From contig SFJG01000010.1 in assembly GCA_004555955.1 (NCBI GenBank), positions 1-41,192 on the forward strand: DNA of 41,192 nt, given 5' to 3'. This stretch comes from Bacteroidales bacterium (GTDB lineage: Bacteria; Bacteroidota; Bacteroidia; Bacteroidales; Muribaculaceae). Position 1 is the stretch's first letter, and each line of letters starts with the position of its first letter. This document shows, piece by piece, positions 7,758 to 15,381 of this stretch. Both the position numbers and the translations under genes were made by a program. The notes under the pieces are model-generated. The model saw only the letters and a list, made by a program, of their open reading frames with translations. It was not told where the DNA came from and did no database searches.

Positions 7758-8625
7758 TTTCGATAGAGTATTTTGCTTCAAACGATTGATCGGGAGCGAG
7801 AGTATTAATCCAATCTTTGTCGGCAAATTCGCCGGTATAGTTTTCTCGGTCGCACCGTCCGTACCACGGCTCGATGCATACGAAAGGCGAGTGTTCGTTG
7901 CGGCGCGGTGCCCATAGTCCGACGACCGGAGCGTCGAAGCCGACGCGGAGATATGGCTTGCGGTTGCGGTCAAGAAGTTCGACGGTGCGGATTTGCGAAT
8001 TTTCAAAAATCAGTGCATCGCCGGCAAATAGGTCGGGGGTAATCGGCAGTACACCGTCGTCGGTGGATAGTTTTGTTGTGGCTTGCTTGAGGCAACCTTT
8101 TTCGCCGATAGCCGAAAGCGTCAGGGGCTCACGGTTGTCGAAACGGAAATAGCCGACAACGGGGCTTGCCGGGTCGAAATCCGGGTGATTGAAAGCCGGA
8201 TGTGCTCCGATTTGGAAGTGTATGTCGGCGCTTGATGTGTTGACAACGCGCCAGCCCACGATGATGGCTTTTTCGACGAGCGTATACGAAATCTCAAGGC
8301 GGAAATCGTAGGGAAGCATCGACCGTGTTTCGTCGTTGCTGCAGAGAGCGTAAGTCAGCGACGTGGGTGTCGATTCGACGAGCGTCATCATCATGTCGCG
8401 GGCAAATCCGTGTTGTCCCATGCGGTAGATTGTGCCGTCGATGCGCGTTTCGCCGTCGTAGATGCTACCCACGATGGGAAAAAGCACGGGCGAGCGACGG
8501 CGCCAGTAGTCGGGATTGCCTTGCCATAAGCACTGCCGACCGCTTGCGAGGTCGACAATGCTTTGGAGTTCGGCACCCATCGGCGATACTTCGATGGCTA
8601 TGTGTTGATTTTTGAGAGCGTTCAT
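7750..8625 (-). CDS. aldose 1-epimerase family protein (LacX-like)
   Basis: This 291-aa protein belongs to the galactose-mutarotase superfamily, in the LacX-like branch. Such proteins interconvert alpha and beta anomers of free sugars, though the exact sugar is unknown for this branch. Visible signatures include MGAELQSIVD near the N-terminus, WQGNPDYW, RMGQHGFARD with the likely active-site His, IGAHPAFN with a second His, and FVCIEPWYGR near the C-terminus. The ATG lies 10 nt after the peptidase stop codon, and the 3' end overlaps the amidase start. There is no signal peptide. Confidence 0.86.
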   Translation of the reverse strand: MNALKNQHIAIEVSPMGAELQSIVDLASGRQCLWQGNPDYWRRRSPVLFPIVGSIYDGETRIDGTIYRMGQHGFARDMMMTLVESTPTSLTYALCSNDETRSMLPYDFRLEISYTLVEKAIIVGWRVVNTSSADIHFQIGAHPAFNHPDFDPASPVVGYFRFDNREPLTLSAIGEKGCLKQATTKLSTDDGVLPITPDLFAGDALIFENSQIRTVELLDRNRKPYLRVGFDAPVVGLWAPRRNEHSPFVCIEPWYGRCDRENYTGEFADKDWINTLAPDQSFEAKYSIEIV

Positions 8626-8635
8626 AGCTGATGCG

Positions 8636-10672
8636 TTACTTGTTCTGAACGGCTGTCAGCGGTGAATAGTCGCGCGAATATCTGAGCATTTGGTCGATGT
8701 AGCCTTCGGTATAGTCGAGCGCCACGTCGACAACTTGACCGTCGGCGTTTTTAACCAACGAGTAGACGGGGTTGACAAAGCCTTTGTAGGGAGCGATGTC
8801 GAGGTGAGCGTAGCGGTCGAGCACTTCGCGGTGCAATTCGGGGTCGACCTTTACGGCATATTGCTCAACAAGGGCTTTGCCGGCAGCATAGTCGCCTTCC
8901 GACTTGATGCGTTGAATCTCGGCAAGCAGTGCGCCGAAGAGATTGCGCAGGGCGTTGTAGTCGTTGATTTTGATGAAAGTTTTGCCGTCGCGCTTCACCA
9001 TTTCGATGACGTTATCTTTTTTGCCGTGTTCGTAAGCCCAAGCGGCGATGAGTTGGCGGTTGCGCATATGGGCTTCTTCGATGTTTTTGCCCGGCTCGAT
9101 GCGCATCAGTTGAGTCATAAGTCCGTTGAGGATGTATTTGTAGTATTCGGCTTTGTAAGCGTCGGGGTTGTCGAGCAGCCCAAGTTCAATCATCTTGGCG
9201 TCGGCAAGGTAGTAGAGCGCAAAGAGGTCGGCGCGTGCTTCTTCGAGAGTCGAGCCGTGTTCTTTCAGCGCGTCTTCGCTCACACCGGGGAGAAGTTTGC
9301 CGGAACCGTGGCCGAGACATTCGTGAAGGTCAGTGTGCATATTGTCGACGATGAAGAGATATTTATCCATAAGGTCACTTGTTTCGCTGTCGATAACAAA
9401 TTCGGCGTTGAAGCCGTTGCCTTGAGCGGCTTTGTCGTAGGCTTCGGTGATATTTTCGATGGTTACCGACTTCGAGCCGTGGCTTGCGCGAATCCAGTTG
9501 GCGTTGGGCAAGTTGATGCCGATAGGTGTCGATGGATAAGAGTCGCCGGCAAGAATTGCTGCAGTAATCACCTTGGCGGTCACGCCTTTGACGTTTTCTT
9601 TCTTGAAACGAGCATCGACGGGCGAATTAGCCTCAAACCATTGAGCGCTGTTGCTGATAACCTCCGTGCGATGGCTTGCCTCGACGTTCTTGAAGTTGAC
9701 GATTGATTCCCACGCGCCTTTGTATCCCAGCGGGTCGCCGTAGTTTTCGATAAAGCCGTTGATGAAGTCAACCGTGCTGACAACGTCTTCGGTCCACATA
9801 ATCGAGTATTCGTCGAAGGTGCGCAGGTTGCCGGTTTCGTAGTATTCGATGAGTTTGTTGATGTGAGCGAGTTGCTTGTCGTTTTCGGCAAACGCTGATG
9901 CTTTGCGCAGATTTTCAACGATTTTCTCGATTGCGGCAGAATATTTTCCGCCGACTTTGTAGACTTCTTCGTAGATTTTGCCGTCGCGCTTCACCAGTCG
10001 AGAGTTCAAGCCGTAGGAGATTGGCGTCGGGTCGTTGGGTTGCTTCATTGCATTGTAGAAAGTCTCAACTTCGCTTTGGTTTACGCCGTCGTAGTAGTTG
10101 CAAGCCGAAGTGAAAATCAAGTCGTGGCCGTCGTCTTGGTTGACGCGTTTTGGCATCACTGTCGGGTCGAAAATCACGGGCGAAAGCGTTTTGACGAGTT
10201 GTTCTGCATTGGCAAAGCCGATGGCGGCAATTGTCGATTGCGGGAGTTTTGCCACTTCGTTGGCAAAGAACGTTGCCGAGAAGCGCGGTGTAAACTTGTC
10301 GGTCGAGTAGTGGTGGTGGATGCCGTTGGCAAACCATACTTGCTTGAGGTATGTCATAAAGCCGGTAAAGTCTGCCGTCGAGCTGTCGCCTTTATAGTTC
10401 TTGTAAATTTCTTCGAGGGTTGTGCGGATGGCAAGGTTGTATTTTCCGTTTTGGTCGGTCAGGATGTCGCGACCGTAAGCGGCTGCTTCGGTAAGGAAAT
10501 AAACGAGTTGCTTTTGTTGGAGTGAGAGTTGTTCGAAGTCGTTTACGCGGTAGCGCAGCACTTCGATGTCGGCGAATCTGTCCACTTTGTAGTTAAAGTT
10601 GTTCTCGGCGGCGTAGGAGCCGGTAGCCATGCAAGCGGCTAAACTTACCGAGAGGATTATTGATTTGTTCAT
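8636..10672 (-). CDS. dipeptidyl-peptidase III family zinc metallopeptidase (M49)
   Basis: M49 peptidases remove dipeptides from the N-termini of short peptides. The 678-aa protein has the family zinc motif HECLGH (450-455) followed by GSGKL, and the second motif EEARAD (477-482) that supplies the third zinc ligand. HECLGH is, as I recall, the form seen in the Bacteroides thetaiotaomicron enzyme. The N-terminus is hydrophobic, with SLAAC ending at C14 as a possible short lipobox, or alternatively a signal-peptidase I site near residue 20. It therefore probably acts in the periplasm or on a membrane. It lies 21 nt after rlmI. Confidence 0.92.
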   Translation of the reverse strand: MNKSIILSVSLAACMATGSYAAENNFNYKVDRFADIEVLRYRVNDFEQLSLQQKQLVYFLTEAAAYGRDILTDQNGKYNLAIRTTLEEIYKNYKGDSSTADFTGFMTYLKQVWFANGIHHHYSTDKFTPRFSATFFANEVAKLPQSTIAAIGFANAEQLVKTLSPVIFDPTVMPKRVNQDDGHDLIFTSACNYYDGVNQSEVETFYNAMKQPNDPTPISYGLNSRLVKRDGKIYEEVYKVGGKYSAAIEKIVENLRKASAFAENDKQLAHINKLIEYYETGNLRTFDEYSIMWTEDVVSTVDFINGFIENYGDPLGYKGAWESIVNFKNVEASHRTEVISNSAQWFEANSPVDARFKKENVKGVTAKVITAAILAGDSYPSTPIGINLPNANWIRASHGSKSVTIENITEAYDKAAQGNGFNAEFVIDSETSDLMDKYLFIVDNMHTDLHECLGHGSGKLLPGVSEDALKEHGSTLEEARADLFALYYLADAKMIELGLLDNPDAYKAEYYKYILNGLMTQLMRIEPGKNIEEAHMRNRQLIAAWAYEHGKKDNVIEMVKRDGKTFIKINDYNALRNLFGALLAEIQRIKSEGDYAAGKALVEQYAVKVDPELHREVLDRYAHLDIAPYKGFVNPVYSLVKNADGQVVDVALDYTEGYIDQMLRYSRDYSPLTAVQNK

Positions 10673-10693
10673 ATTTTAGTTGTTTTTATAGAG

Positions 10694-11875
10694 TTATTCT
10701 ACGTAAAGCACCAGTCCTTTGAGGTATTCGCCTTCGGGATGGTAGATGTTGATTGGGTGGTCTTCGGGTTGTGTAAGTTGATGAAGGATTCTGACACGAC
10801 GCCCCGAAGCGGCGGCAGCCGAGAACACCGCCAGGCGGAATTGCTCCTTCGACACTGCTTGCGAGCAGGAGAATGTAAAGAGGATGCCGCCGGGGAGGAT
10901 TTTCTCGAATGCTTTTGCGTTGAGTTTTCGGTAGCCGACGAGGGCGTTTCGCAGGGCACTTTTATGCTTCGCGAAAGCCGGCGGGTCGAGGATTATCAAG
11001 TCGTAGCGGCCGTCGATGTCGTTAAGAAATCGGAACGCATCTTGCTCGAAGGCTTGGTGGCGCGGGTCGCCGGGGAAGTTGAGTTCGACGTTGGCAGTGG
11101 TGAGTTGAATTGCTTTTGCCGAGCTGTCGACGGAGTGGACGAGACGAGCGCCGCCGCGCATGGCGTAGAACGAGAAACCGCCGGTGTAGCAGAACATGTT
11201 GAGTACTGCGCGACCGTGGCTGTAATGCTCGAGCAGTGCTCGATTAGCACGTTGGTCGACGAAGAATCCGGTTTTCTGCCCGCGAAGCCAATCGACGTGG
11301 AATTTCAATCCGTTTTCGATGGCGATATTCGTTTGGAAACCGCCTTTGATATAACCGTCGCGGCTGTCGAGTTGCGCCATGTAGGGCAGGGTGGTTTCCG
11401 ACTTGTAGTAAACGTTTTCGATGAGACCGTCGGCGATGTTAAGCAGCGCGTCGGCAATCATGTTGCGTGCGTAGTGCATGCCCGGTGAATGGGCTTGCAC
11501 AACGGCTGTGCGGTCATAGATGTCGACCACCAATCCCGGCAGGAAGTCGCCTTCGCCGTGAACGAGACGGAATGCGTTGTTGTCGGGGCGAATGAGTCCT
11601 AACGACTTGCGTAGCAGGTATGCTTGGCTGAGGCGTTCGGTGTAGAATGATTCGTCGATTTCGCGCTTGCCGAAGTCGAGAATACGCACGGCGATGCTGC
11701 CGATTTGGTAGTGCCCTACGGCGAGAAAGTCGCCGGTCGATGAGCACACTTCGACGGTGTCGCCTTCTTCAATTCCGGGCTCTATGCGCGCAATGGCTCC
11801 TGAGAATATCCAGGGGTGGAAGCGCCCGAGCGAATCTTCTTTGCCTCGTTTGAGTTGTATTTTTTTGTAGTTCAT
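10694..11875 (-). CDS. rlmI: 23S rRNA (cytosine(1962)-C5)-methyltransferase, RlmI family
   Basis: RlmI-type enzymes use S-adenosylmethionine to methylate C1962 of 23S rRNA. The 393-aa protein has an N-terminal PUA RNA-binding domain (about residues 1-80, starting with KRGKEDSLGRFHPWIFSGAI). A middle domain follows, then a Rossmann-like methyltransferase domain with the SAM motif MFCYTGGFSFYA. The sequence LDPPAFAK and a downstream Cys (FTFSCSQ) fit the family. The length agrees with E. coli RlmI (about 396 aa). The gene is 3 nt downstream of rseP and 21 nt upstream of the peptidase. Confidence 0.9.
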   Translation of the reverse strand: MNYKKIQLKRGKEDSLGRFHPWIFSGAIARIEPGIEEGDTVEVCSSTGDFLAVGHYQIGSIAVRILDFGKREIDESFYTERLSQAYLLRKSLGLIRPDNNAFRLVHGEGDFLPGLVVDIYDRTAVVQAHSPGMHYARNMIADALLNIADGLIENVYYKSETTLPYMAQLDSRDGYIKGGFQTNIAIENGLKFHVDWLRGQKTGFFVDQRANRALLEHYSHGRAVLNMFCYTGGFSFYAMRGGARLVHSVDSSAKAIQLTTANVELNFPGDPRHQAFEQDAFRFLNDIDGRYDLIILDPPAFAKHKSALRNALVGYRKLNAKAFEKILPGGILFTFSCSQAVSKEQFRLAVFSAAAASGRRVRILHQLTQPEDHPINIYHPEGEYLKGLVLYVE

Positions 11876-11878
11876 CGT

Positions 11879-13249
11879 CTATTTTATGAAGAAACGGTAA
11901 ATGTCGTTGCCGTTAGCGTAGAGCAGTAAGGCTATGAGCAGGAACAAGCCTGTCATTTGGGCGTATTCCAAGAATTTCTCACCGGGCTGACGGCGCGTGA
12001 TGATTTCGTAGAGCAGGAAGAGCACGTGTCCGCCGTCGAGTGCCGGGATGGGCAAGATGTTCATAAATGCCAGAGCCACCGAGATAAAGGCGGTGATTAC
12101 CCAGAACTGATACCAGCTCCATTGTTCGGGGAACATGTCGCCGATTGCGCCGAAGCCGCCGAGATTTTGTGCTCCTTCTTTGGTAAACACGTATTTAAGT
12201 TGGCTGACGTATGCCGTCAACTTGTCGACGCCGAGTTCGATGCCGCGCGGCACGGATTCGAGCAACGTGTAGTTGATTGTATTCGTTTTGTAGACGTCGG
12301 TGAGCGGAGTGAGCATAATGCCGATTTTTCCGGCTTCGCTGACGGTAAGGTCGACGCGAGTGGTGTCGCCCGTGGTTGCCAACGATGTGATTTCGACTTT
12401 CTTGCCTGCGTTGCGGTTGAGTTCGGCGGTAAATTTCTCCCAGGTCTGTGCGTCGGCGCCGTTGACGGTGAGCACTTTGTCGCCTTTCTTCATGCCGGCT
12501 TTCTCGGCAGCCTCTCCGGCAACGAGGTCGGCAACGACGATTGGCAGACGGTAGGTCATAAAGCCGAAGTCGCTTTTTGCGTCTTTCATAGCGTCGTTGA
12601 CCTTAAGCACGGAGCCGTCGGGGATTGCAATGTCGGTGCGTTTGCCGTTGCGCAAAACGGTGATTTGCTTTGCTTCGAGGAATTTGAGTAAGTCGAAATC
12701 GGCAGCCGACAACGGCTTTCCATCGGCTTCGAGCAGGATGTCGCCGTCGACAAAGCCCAGGTTGTGAGCGGCGTCGCAGAACTGCATGCCGTAGGTTGCG
12801 TCGGTATATTCGATGTATTGGTCGCCCCATGTGAAGGCAATTCCGGCGTAGATGATGATGGCGAGGATGAAGTTGAAGAGCACGCCGCCAATCATAACCA
12901 ACAGGCGTTGCCATGCCGGCTTGGAGCGGAATTCCCACGGCTTGGCGGGTTGTTTCATTTGCTCGGTGTCCATCGATTCGTCTATCATTCCGGCTATTTT
13001 GCAATAGCCGCCAAGCGGAAGCCAGCCGACGCCGTATTCGGTGTTGCGCCAACTGAGCTTTTCGCCTTCGACGGGCGTTTTTCCCTTGTTGAAACTGCAT
13101 ATTTTGAACCACGGGTCGAAGAATAGATAGAACTTTTCGACCCAGATGCCGAACATGCGGGCGAAAATATAATGTCCGAATTCGTGTACAAGTATCAAAA
13201 TTCCGAAAGCGGCGATGAGTTGTACCGCCTTGATGAGAAATGTTTCCAT
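11879..13249 (-). CDS. rseP: RIP metalloprotease (site-2 protease, RseP)
   Basis: RseP cuts transmembrane segments of anti-sigma factors and leftover signal peptides within the inner membrane. The 456-aa protein carries the zinc motif HEFGH (22-26) in the first membrane helix, and the third-ligand segment PIPALDGGH near the C-terminus. Between these lie PDZ-like regions, including AEKAGMKKGDKVLTVNGAD. Four hydrophobic segments are visible. It follows dxr by 19 nt; dxr-rseP adjacency is a common arrangement. The ECF sigma factor at the right of the window is too far away to be linked by position. Confidence 0.94.
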   Translation of the reverse strand: METFLIKAVQLIAAFGILILVHEFGHYIFARMFGIWVEKFYLFFDPWFKICSFNKGKTPVEGEKLSWRNTEYGVGWLPLGGYCKIAGMIDESMDTEQMKQPAKPWEFRSKPAWQRLLVMIGGVLFNFILAIIIYAGIAFTWGDQYIEYTDATYGMQFCDAAHNLGFVDGDILLEADGKPLSAADFDLLKFLEAKQITVLRNGKRTDIAIPDGSVLKVNDAMKDAKSDFGFMTYRLPIVVADLVAGEAAEKAGMKKGDKVLTVNGADAQTWEKFTAELNRNAGKKVEITSLATTGDTTRVDLTVSEAGKIGIMLTPLTDVYKTNTINYTLLESVPRGIELGVDKLTAYVSQLKYVFTKEGAQNLGGFGAIGDMFPEQWSWYQFWVITAFISVALAFMNILPIPALDGGHVLFLLYEIITRRQPGEKFLEYAQMTGLFLLIALLLYANGNDIYRFFIK

Positions 13250-13268
13250 TAAAATCGTAAGTTGTTGT

Positions 13269-14429
13269 TTAAATCATTGATAATGCAATATTTTTTATCT
13301 CATTGTTTGTTTCTACCAAATCAGTGTAGCCGGGCTTTTCGATTAGCGGACATCGGCTAAGCGACTGCTCGACAATCCGCGGCATGTCCATAAAACCAAT
13401 GCGTCCGTCGACGAAAGCGGCTACCGTAACCTCGTTGGCAGCGTTGAGCGCACACGGCATGTTTCCGCCTTGGTGAATTGCTTCGAACGCCATGGCAAGG
13501 AGCGGGAAGCGTGTGCGGTCGGCTTCTTCGAAGGTGAGTTGGCTCATTCGCGCCACGGTGAGTCGGTCGCATGTCGACGGCAACCGCTGCGGGTAGTTGA
13601 GCGCATAGCGTATGGGCAGACGCATGTCGGGCAGACCGAGTTGCGCCTTTATCGAGCCGTCGCGAAATTCGACCATCGAATGGACTATCGACTGCGGATG
13701 GACCATTATGGAAATGCGCTCGGGCTCAATGCCGAAGAGCCAGCGTGCTTCAATCATCTCGAAGCCTTTGTTCATCATCGAGGCGGAGTCGATTGTCACT
13801 TTTACGCCCATATTCCAGTTGGGATGACGCAGCGCATCGGCAACGGTCACCTTAAGTAGTTGCTCTGCCGAGAATGTGCGGAACGGTCCGCCCGAAGCTG
13901 TCAAGATGAGTTGCTCTATCGACTCCGGCTCTTCGCCAACGAGGCATTGGAAGATTGCCGAATGTTCCGAATCGACAGGGATGAGCCTTGCGCCCGACTC
14001 GGCGAGCATGCCGGTAATCAGTTCGCCCGCCACGACGAGTGTCTCCTTGTTGGCGAGCGCTATGGTCTTTCCGGCGCGGATTGCGCTCATTGTTGGCTCA
14101 AGTCCGCTATAGCCAACCATTGCCGTAACAACGATGTCGATAGGAGCGTCGGCGCATGCCTCGGCGATGGCGCGACTGCCCGAAAGTACTTCGATTGGCA
14201 GGTCTGCCAGGGCGTCTTTGAGTTCTTTCCAACGCGAACTGTCGGCAATTACTACTTTTGCCGGTCTATATTTTCGTGCTTGCTTGGCGAGCAAGTCGAC
14301 GTTGCGGTTTGCCGTTAGCAGATATGGCTTAAGTCGGTCGGGATATTCCGACACCACGTCGAGCGTTTGCGTCCCTATCGACCCCGTGCTGCCAAGTATC
14401 GCTATATATTTGATTTCTTTGTTATTCAC
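13269..14429 (-). CDS. dxr: 1-deoxy-D-xylulose 5-phosphate reductoisomerase
   Basis: Dxr turns DXP into 2-C-methyl-D-erythritol 4-phosphate with NADPH, the committed step of the MEP isoprenoid pathway. The NADPH-binding motif AILGSTGSIGTQTLDVV lies at the N-terminus. SANKE-type (LANKETLVV) and SEHSAIFQ motifs and the substrate loop ASGGPF follow. I chose the GTG at 14429 (386 aa). A TTG further up at 14453 falls inside a TAATTTTG promoter box and would not be transcribed, and no ATG is available before the NADPH motif. It is the first gene of the leftward run. Confidence 0.93.
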   Translation of the reverse strand: MNNKEIKYIAILGSTGSIGTQTLDVVSEYPDRLKPYLLTANRNVDLLAKQARKYRPAKVVIADSSRWKELKDALADLPIEVLSGSRAIAEACADAPIDIVVTAMVGYSGLEPTMSAIRAGKTIALANKETLVVAGELITGMLAESGARLIPVDSEHSAIFQCLVGEEPESIEQLILTASGGPFRTFSAEQLLKVTVADALRHPNWNMGVKVTIDSASMMNKGFEMIEARWLFGIEPERISIMVHPQSIVHSMVEFRDGSIKAQLGLPDMRLPIRYALNYPQRLPSTCDRLTVARMSQLTFEEADRTRFPLLAMAFEAIHQGGNMPCALNAANEVTVAAFVDGRIGFMDMPRIVEQSLSRCPLIEKPGYTDLVETNNEIKNIALSMI

Positions 14430-14450
14430 TACCTTTTGTCTTAATTTGTG

Positions 14451-14458
14451 CAAAATTA
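14451..14458 (-). promoter_or_regulatory. predicted dxr promoter (-7 box)
   Basis: TAATTTTG on the minus strand (14458-14451) is a perfect TAnnTTTG. A T-run at the -33 position (around 14482) replaces TTTG. The predicted start near 14446 leaves about 17 nt before the GTG. Confidence 0.45.
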
Positions 14459-14528
14459 CACCTTTTCTTCCTTTTTTTAAAAGGTATATTCATAAAAAAG
14501 ACTAATACGGCGAAACTAATATGACAAA

Positions 14529-14561
14529 AGCGAAGCGCTCGACGTTTGCCGATGCTTCGCT
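14529..14561. repeat. inverted repeat AGCGAAGC / GCTTCGCT in a divergent spacer
   Basis: An 8-bp perfect inverted repeat with a 17-nt loop lies between the divergent dxr and acyltransferase genes. The remaining AT-rich DNA of this spacer (14430-14748) shows the two predicted -7 boxes and nothing else I can identify. The minus-strand copy is followed by TTTTG, so it could act as a leftward terminator, but no gene upstream needs one. Confidence 0.5.
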
Positions 14562-14709
14562 CTAATAAAAAGCAGGTTCTATATACTTCTTAGAATGAGT
14601 TCTTTTTAATTGCTTCGCTGTGAGATTTTATATGTAGCAAAATAGAAATAGATATAAAAATACCCCCTCATCCGATTGTTAATTTATGTAAATGGGAACT
14701 TTTTTCTTT

Positions 14710-14717
14710 TAGATTTG
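14710..14717 (+). promoter_or_regulatory. predicted -7 box for the acyltransferase-lipoprotein pair
   Basis: TAGATTTG matches TAnnTTTG. The predicted start near 14722 is about 27 nt before the ATG. No clear -33 TTTG is visible at the right distance. Confidence 0.38.
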
Positions 14718-14748
14718 TAGACGTTTCAATAATTTTACACAAAATTAA

Positions 14749-15381
14749 ATGCAAATGGATTTTGAGACATATAAGGTAGGCGAAAATGATGAAATCAGGA
14801 TACCGATACCGCGGAGTTATCGCGACTGTGCGGAATTGATACGCTCCGACTATTATCGACATAATGGACGTCGGTCGTCGTTGTTTCGCATTTGGTTGGG
14901 CGGCTTGAGTCGCACGAGTGTGGGCTTTAGTTTTTGGTTTCGGCTGTCGCAGCATCGCGGTTGGCTATATCCGCTGACCAAGATGATGTTGCATCGCTAT
15001 AAGAAAGGCTACGGCTTGTTGATACCCGAAAAAGTAAAAATCGGTTACGGCTTTTATTTGCAGCACTGCTTCGGAACGGTCATCAATCGTAACGCCGTGA
15101 TAGGTAATAACGTGAATATGGGCCAACTGACCACAATCGGGTCGAATGTAGCCACGGCGGCAATTGTCGGCGACGGGGTGTATATCGGTCCGGGCGTGTC
15201 GATAGTCGACGACGTTCGTATCGGCAGCGGTTCGTGCGTCGGTGCCGGAGCCGTTGTGACACGCACGGTAGCACCGAATACGACGGTTGCCGGAGTGCCC
15301 GCAAAGATGATTTCTCCGACATCGCATCCCGAGTATATTCGCCATCCTTGGCATGTGAAAGATTATGAAACGGACAATTAA
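14749..15381 (+). CDS. left-handed beta-helix acyltransferase (serine acetyltransferase-like)
   Basis: The 210-aa protein has a helical N-terminal part and hexapeptide repeats from about residue 95 (KIGYGFYLQH, VIGNNVNMGQ, IVGDGVYIGPGV, RIGSGSCVGAGAVV). These form a left-handed beta-helix, as in CysE-type and polysaccharide O-acetyltransferases using acetyl-CoA. The catalytic His is probably in LQHCFG. The N-terminal half (RIWLGGLSRTSVGFSFWFRL) resembles the short serine-acetyltransferase-like proteins found in glycan clusters rather than true CysE, so a sugar acceptor is as likely as serine. The 3' end overlaps the lipoprotein gene by 17 nt. The second in-frame ATG (14755) is an alternative start. 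Confidence 0.75.
   Translation: MQMDFETYKVGENDEIRIPIPRSYRDCAELIRSDYYRHNGRRSSLFRIWLGGLSRTSVGFSFWFRLSQHRGWLYPLTKMMLHRYKKGYGLLIPEKVKIGYGFYLQHCFGTVINRNAVIGNNVNMGQLTTIGSNVATAAIVGDGVYIGPGVSIVDDVRIGSGSCVGAGAVVTRTVAPNTTVAGVPAKMISPTSHPEYIRHPWHVKDYETDN

Noticed and set aside
7758..8006. Longer amidase starting at a TTG inside the epimerase gene
   Set aside because: It would overlap the conserved epimerase coding region by 257 bp, and the extra residues lack family similarity or a signal peptide.
8690..9706. 338-codon open frame on the plus strand opposite the DPP III gene
   Set aside because: It mirrors the codons of a well-supported peptidase gene and has a valine/phenylalanine-rich nonsense composition.
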